In this document: one piece after another, positions 63,385-64,000 of the stretch
Layout of the letters: each line of letters begins with the position of its first letter
Position numbering within the stretch: the first letter of the stretch is position 1
Origin: Candidatus Nanopelagicales bacterium
GTDB lineage: Bacteria; Actinomycetota; Actinomycetes; S36-B12
DNA length: 64,000 nt
Direction: 5' to 3'
Assembly (NCBI GenBank): GCA_028825115.1
Contig: JAPKAV010000001.1
Coordinates: forward strand, 144,355-208,354
Position numbers and translations under genes: made by a program
Notes under the pieces: generated by a model
Database searches by the model: none
What the model was told of the DNA's origin: nothing
Seen by the model: the letters and a program-made list of their open reading frames with translations, nothing else

Positions 63385-64000
63385 ATGGAATTGACTCGGA
63401 AACAGGTGCTGGTCAACACGCTCTCTAGCCTCCTTGGGCCTCAGCGGTTTTTAGCTTCGGCCGACACGATGGCTGGGTATTTGGTCGATTGGACCGGGAA
63501 TTTTCGCGGTGACGCTCTTGCAGTCGTTCGACCCTCGAGTACCGGGGAGGTCTGTCTGATTATGGACCTGTGCACCGATCACCAGGTTTCTCTTACGGTG
63601 CAGGGTGGCAATACCGGCTTGGTGGGTGGGTCGGTGCCGCGGCTATCAGGGTCAGAAGCACATTCGAAGGACCAAGTTACGTCATCAACGGAATCGGACT
63701 CGGTTGACATATTGCTCTCCACTACCTATCTATGTTCCTTCGAGGACTTCGACCCGATCAGCGGTCACGTCACCGTGGGCGCGGGAGTGACGCTGGTGCA
63801 GTTGCATGAGTTCGCGCGGACCCACGATCTGGAGTTCGGGGTGGATCTGGCCGCACGAGACTCGGCAACTGTTGGTGGCATGACGGCAACAAATGCCGGT
63901 GGGATTCATGTGGTTGCTCACGGCATGATGCGCAAGCAGGTTGTAGGGGTTGAAGCGGTGCTACCAAGCGGTGAAGTGATCTCAACCTTGCGCGGTCTGG
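63385..64000 (+). CDS. FAD-linked oxidase/dehydrogenase, N-terminal part (runs off the window)
   Basis: Open from ATG 63385 to the window end (205 codons), so partial. FAD-binding type 4 motifs: LTVQGGNTGLVGGSVP near residues 71-86, the pyrophosphate region VTVGAGVTLVQLHEF, and ATVGGMTATNAGG. This is the glycolate/D-lactate dehydrogenase (GlcD/D2HGDH) group, which oxidises a 2-hydroxyacid with FAD. It is the only gene here with no visible glycan role and probably marks the edge of the locus. A 46-residue insert-like Ser/Thr-rich stretch follows the first motif. Confidence 0.88.
   Translation, partial: MELTRKQVLVNTLSSLLGPQRFLASADTMAGYLVDWTGNFRGDALAVVRPSSTGEVCLIMDLCTDHQVSLTVQGGNTGLVGGSVPRLSGSEAHSKDQVTSSTESDSVDILLSTTYLCSFEDFDPISGHVTVGAGVTLVQLHEFARTHDLEFGVDLAARDSATVGGMTATNAGGIHVVAHGMMRKQVVGVEAVLPSGEVISTLRGL

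Overview
The window is a bacterial surface-glycan locus: about 40 protein genes for nucleotide-sugar synthesis, sugar modification, glycosyl transfer and polytopic membrane glycosyltransferase-like proteins, with one gene of central metabolism at the right edge. Base composition is intermediate, GTG and TTG starts are common, and neighbouring genes often overlap by ATGA, GTGA or TAATG. Together with the rows of large GT-C-like membrane proteins, this suits a mid-GC actinobacterium. That assignment is an inference; no rRNA, tRNA or ribosomal gene is present to confirm it. I saw no CRISPR array, prophage gene or recognisable transposase.

Layout. (1) 4-12654, all minus strand: a tightly packed operon of nonulosonic (sialic-like) acid type. 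In order of transcription it has a UDP-sugar 6-dehydrogenase, a cytidylyltransferase, a Gfo/Idh/MocA oxidoreductase, a DegT aminotransferase, a sugar epimerase/dehydratase, a GNAT acetyltransferase, a NeuB-family synthase, an AsnB-like amidotransferase, an N-acetyl-sugar amidotransferase (WbpG/PseA family), two methyltransferases and a small unknown protein. (2) 13242-15068: a large, probably GT-B-like protein. (3) 15824-18614, plus strand: a radical SAM enzyme, an epimerase and a second cytidylyltransferase, translationally coupled and convergent with a 2-hydroxyacid dehydrogenase.

(4) 19658-30561 is a scarred region built from repeated copies of a TIGR04326-like surface-carbohydrate gene, an SDR and a HAD phosphatase, with a sulfotransferase, an aminotransferase and methyltransferases between them. 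Most copies carry nonsense mutations, frameshifts or deletions. The two main copies are damaged in complementary ways: one keeps the TIGR04326-like gene and a HAD with intact motifs, the other keeps the full-length SDR. (5) 30640-38822: a reductase, GT2 and GT4 glycosyltransferases, an epimerase, and a divergently arranged set (4,6-dehydratase, acetyltransferase, aminotransferase, phosphoglycosyl transferase) that matches the PglF/D/E/C route to undecaprenyl-linked di-N-acetyl-bacillosamine.

(6) 38852-56583: GT-C-like membrane proteins, two polyprenyl-phosphate-sugar-synthase-like GT2 enzymes, a second nucleotide-sugar dehydrogenase with an epimerase, an acyltransferase-3/SGNH protein, and a methyltransferase with a one-base frameshift. 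(7) 56606-63141: a secreted FN3 protein with a (Tyr-Thr)n tract and Cys/Asn/Asp-Gly repeats, a multiply broken membrane protein with a 23-bp tandem duplication, an exported protein, and a frameshifted formyltransferase-like protein. (8) 63385-end: the start of an FAD-linked oxidase, which looks like the edge of the glycan island.

Taken together, the genes can plausibly make a CMP-nonulosonate-like sugar, a bacillosamine-initiated lipid-linked glycan, and polyprenyl-phosphate sugars used by the membrane GT-C proteins, with methyl, acetyl, amide and sulfate decoration. The pathway assignments rest on family recognition by eye, not on database searches.
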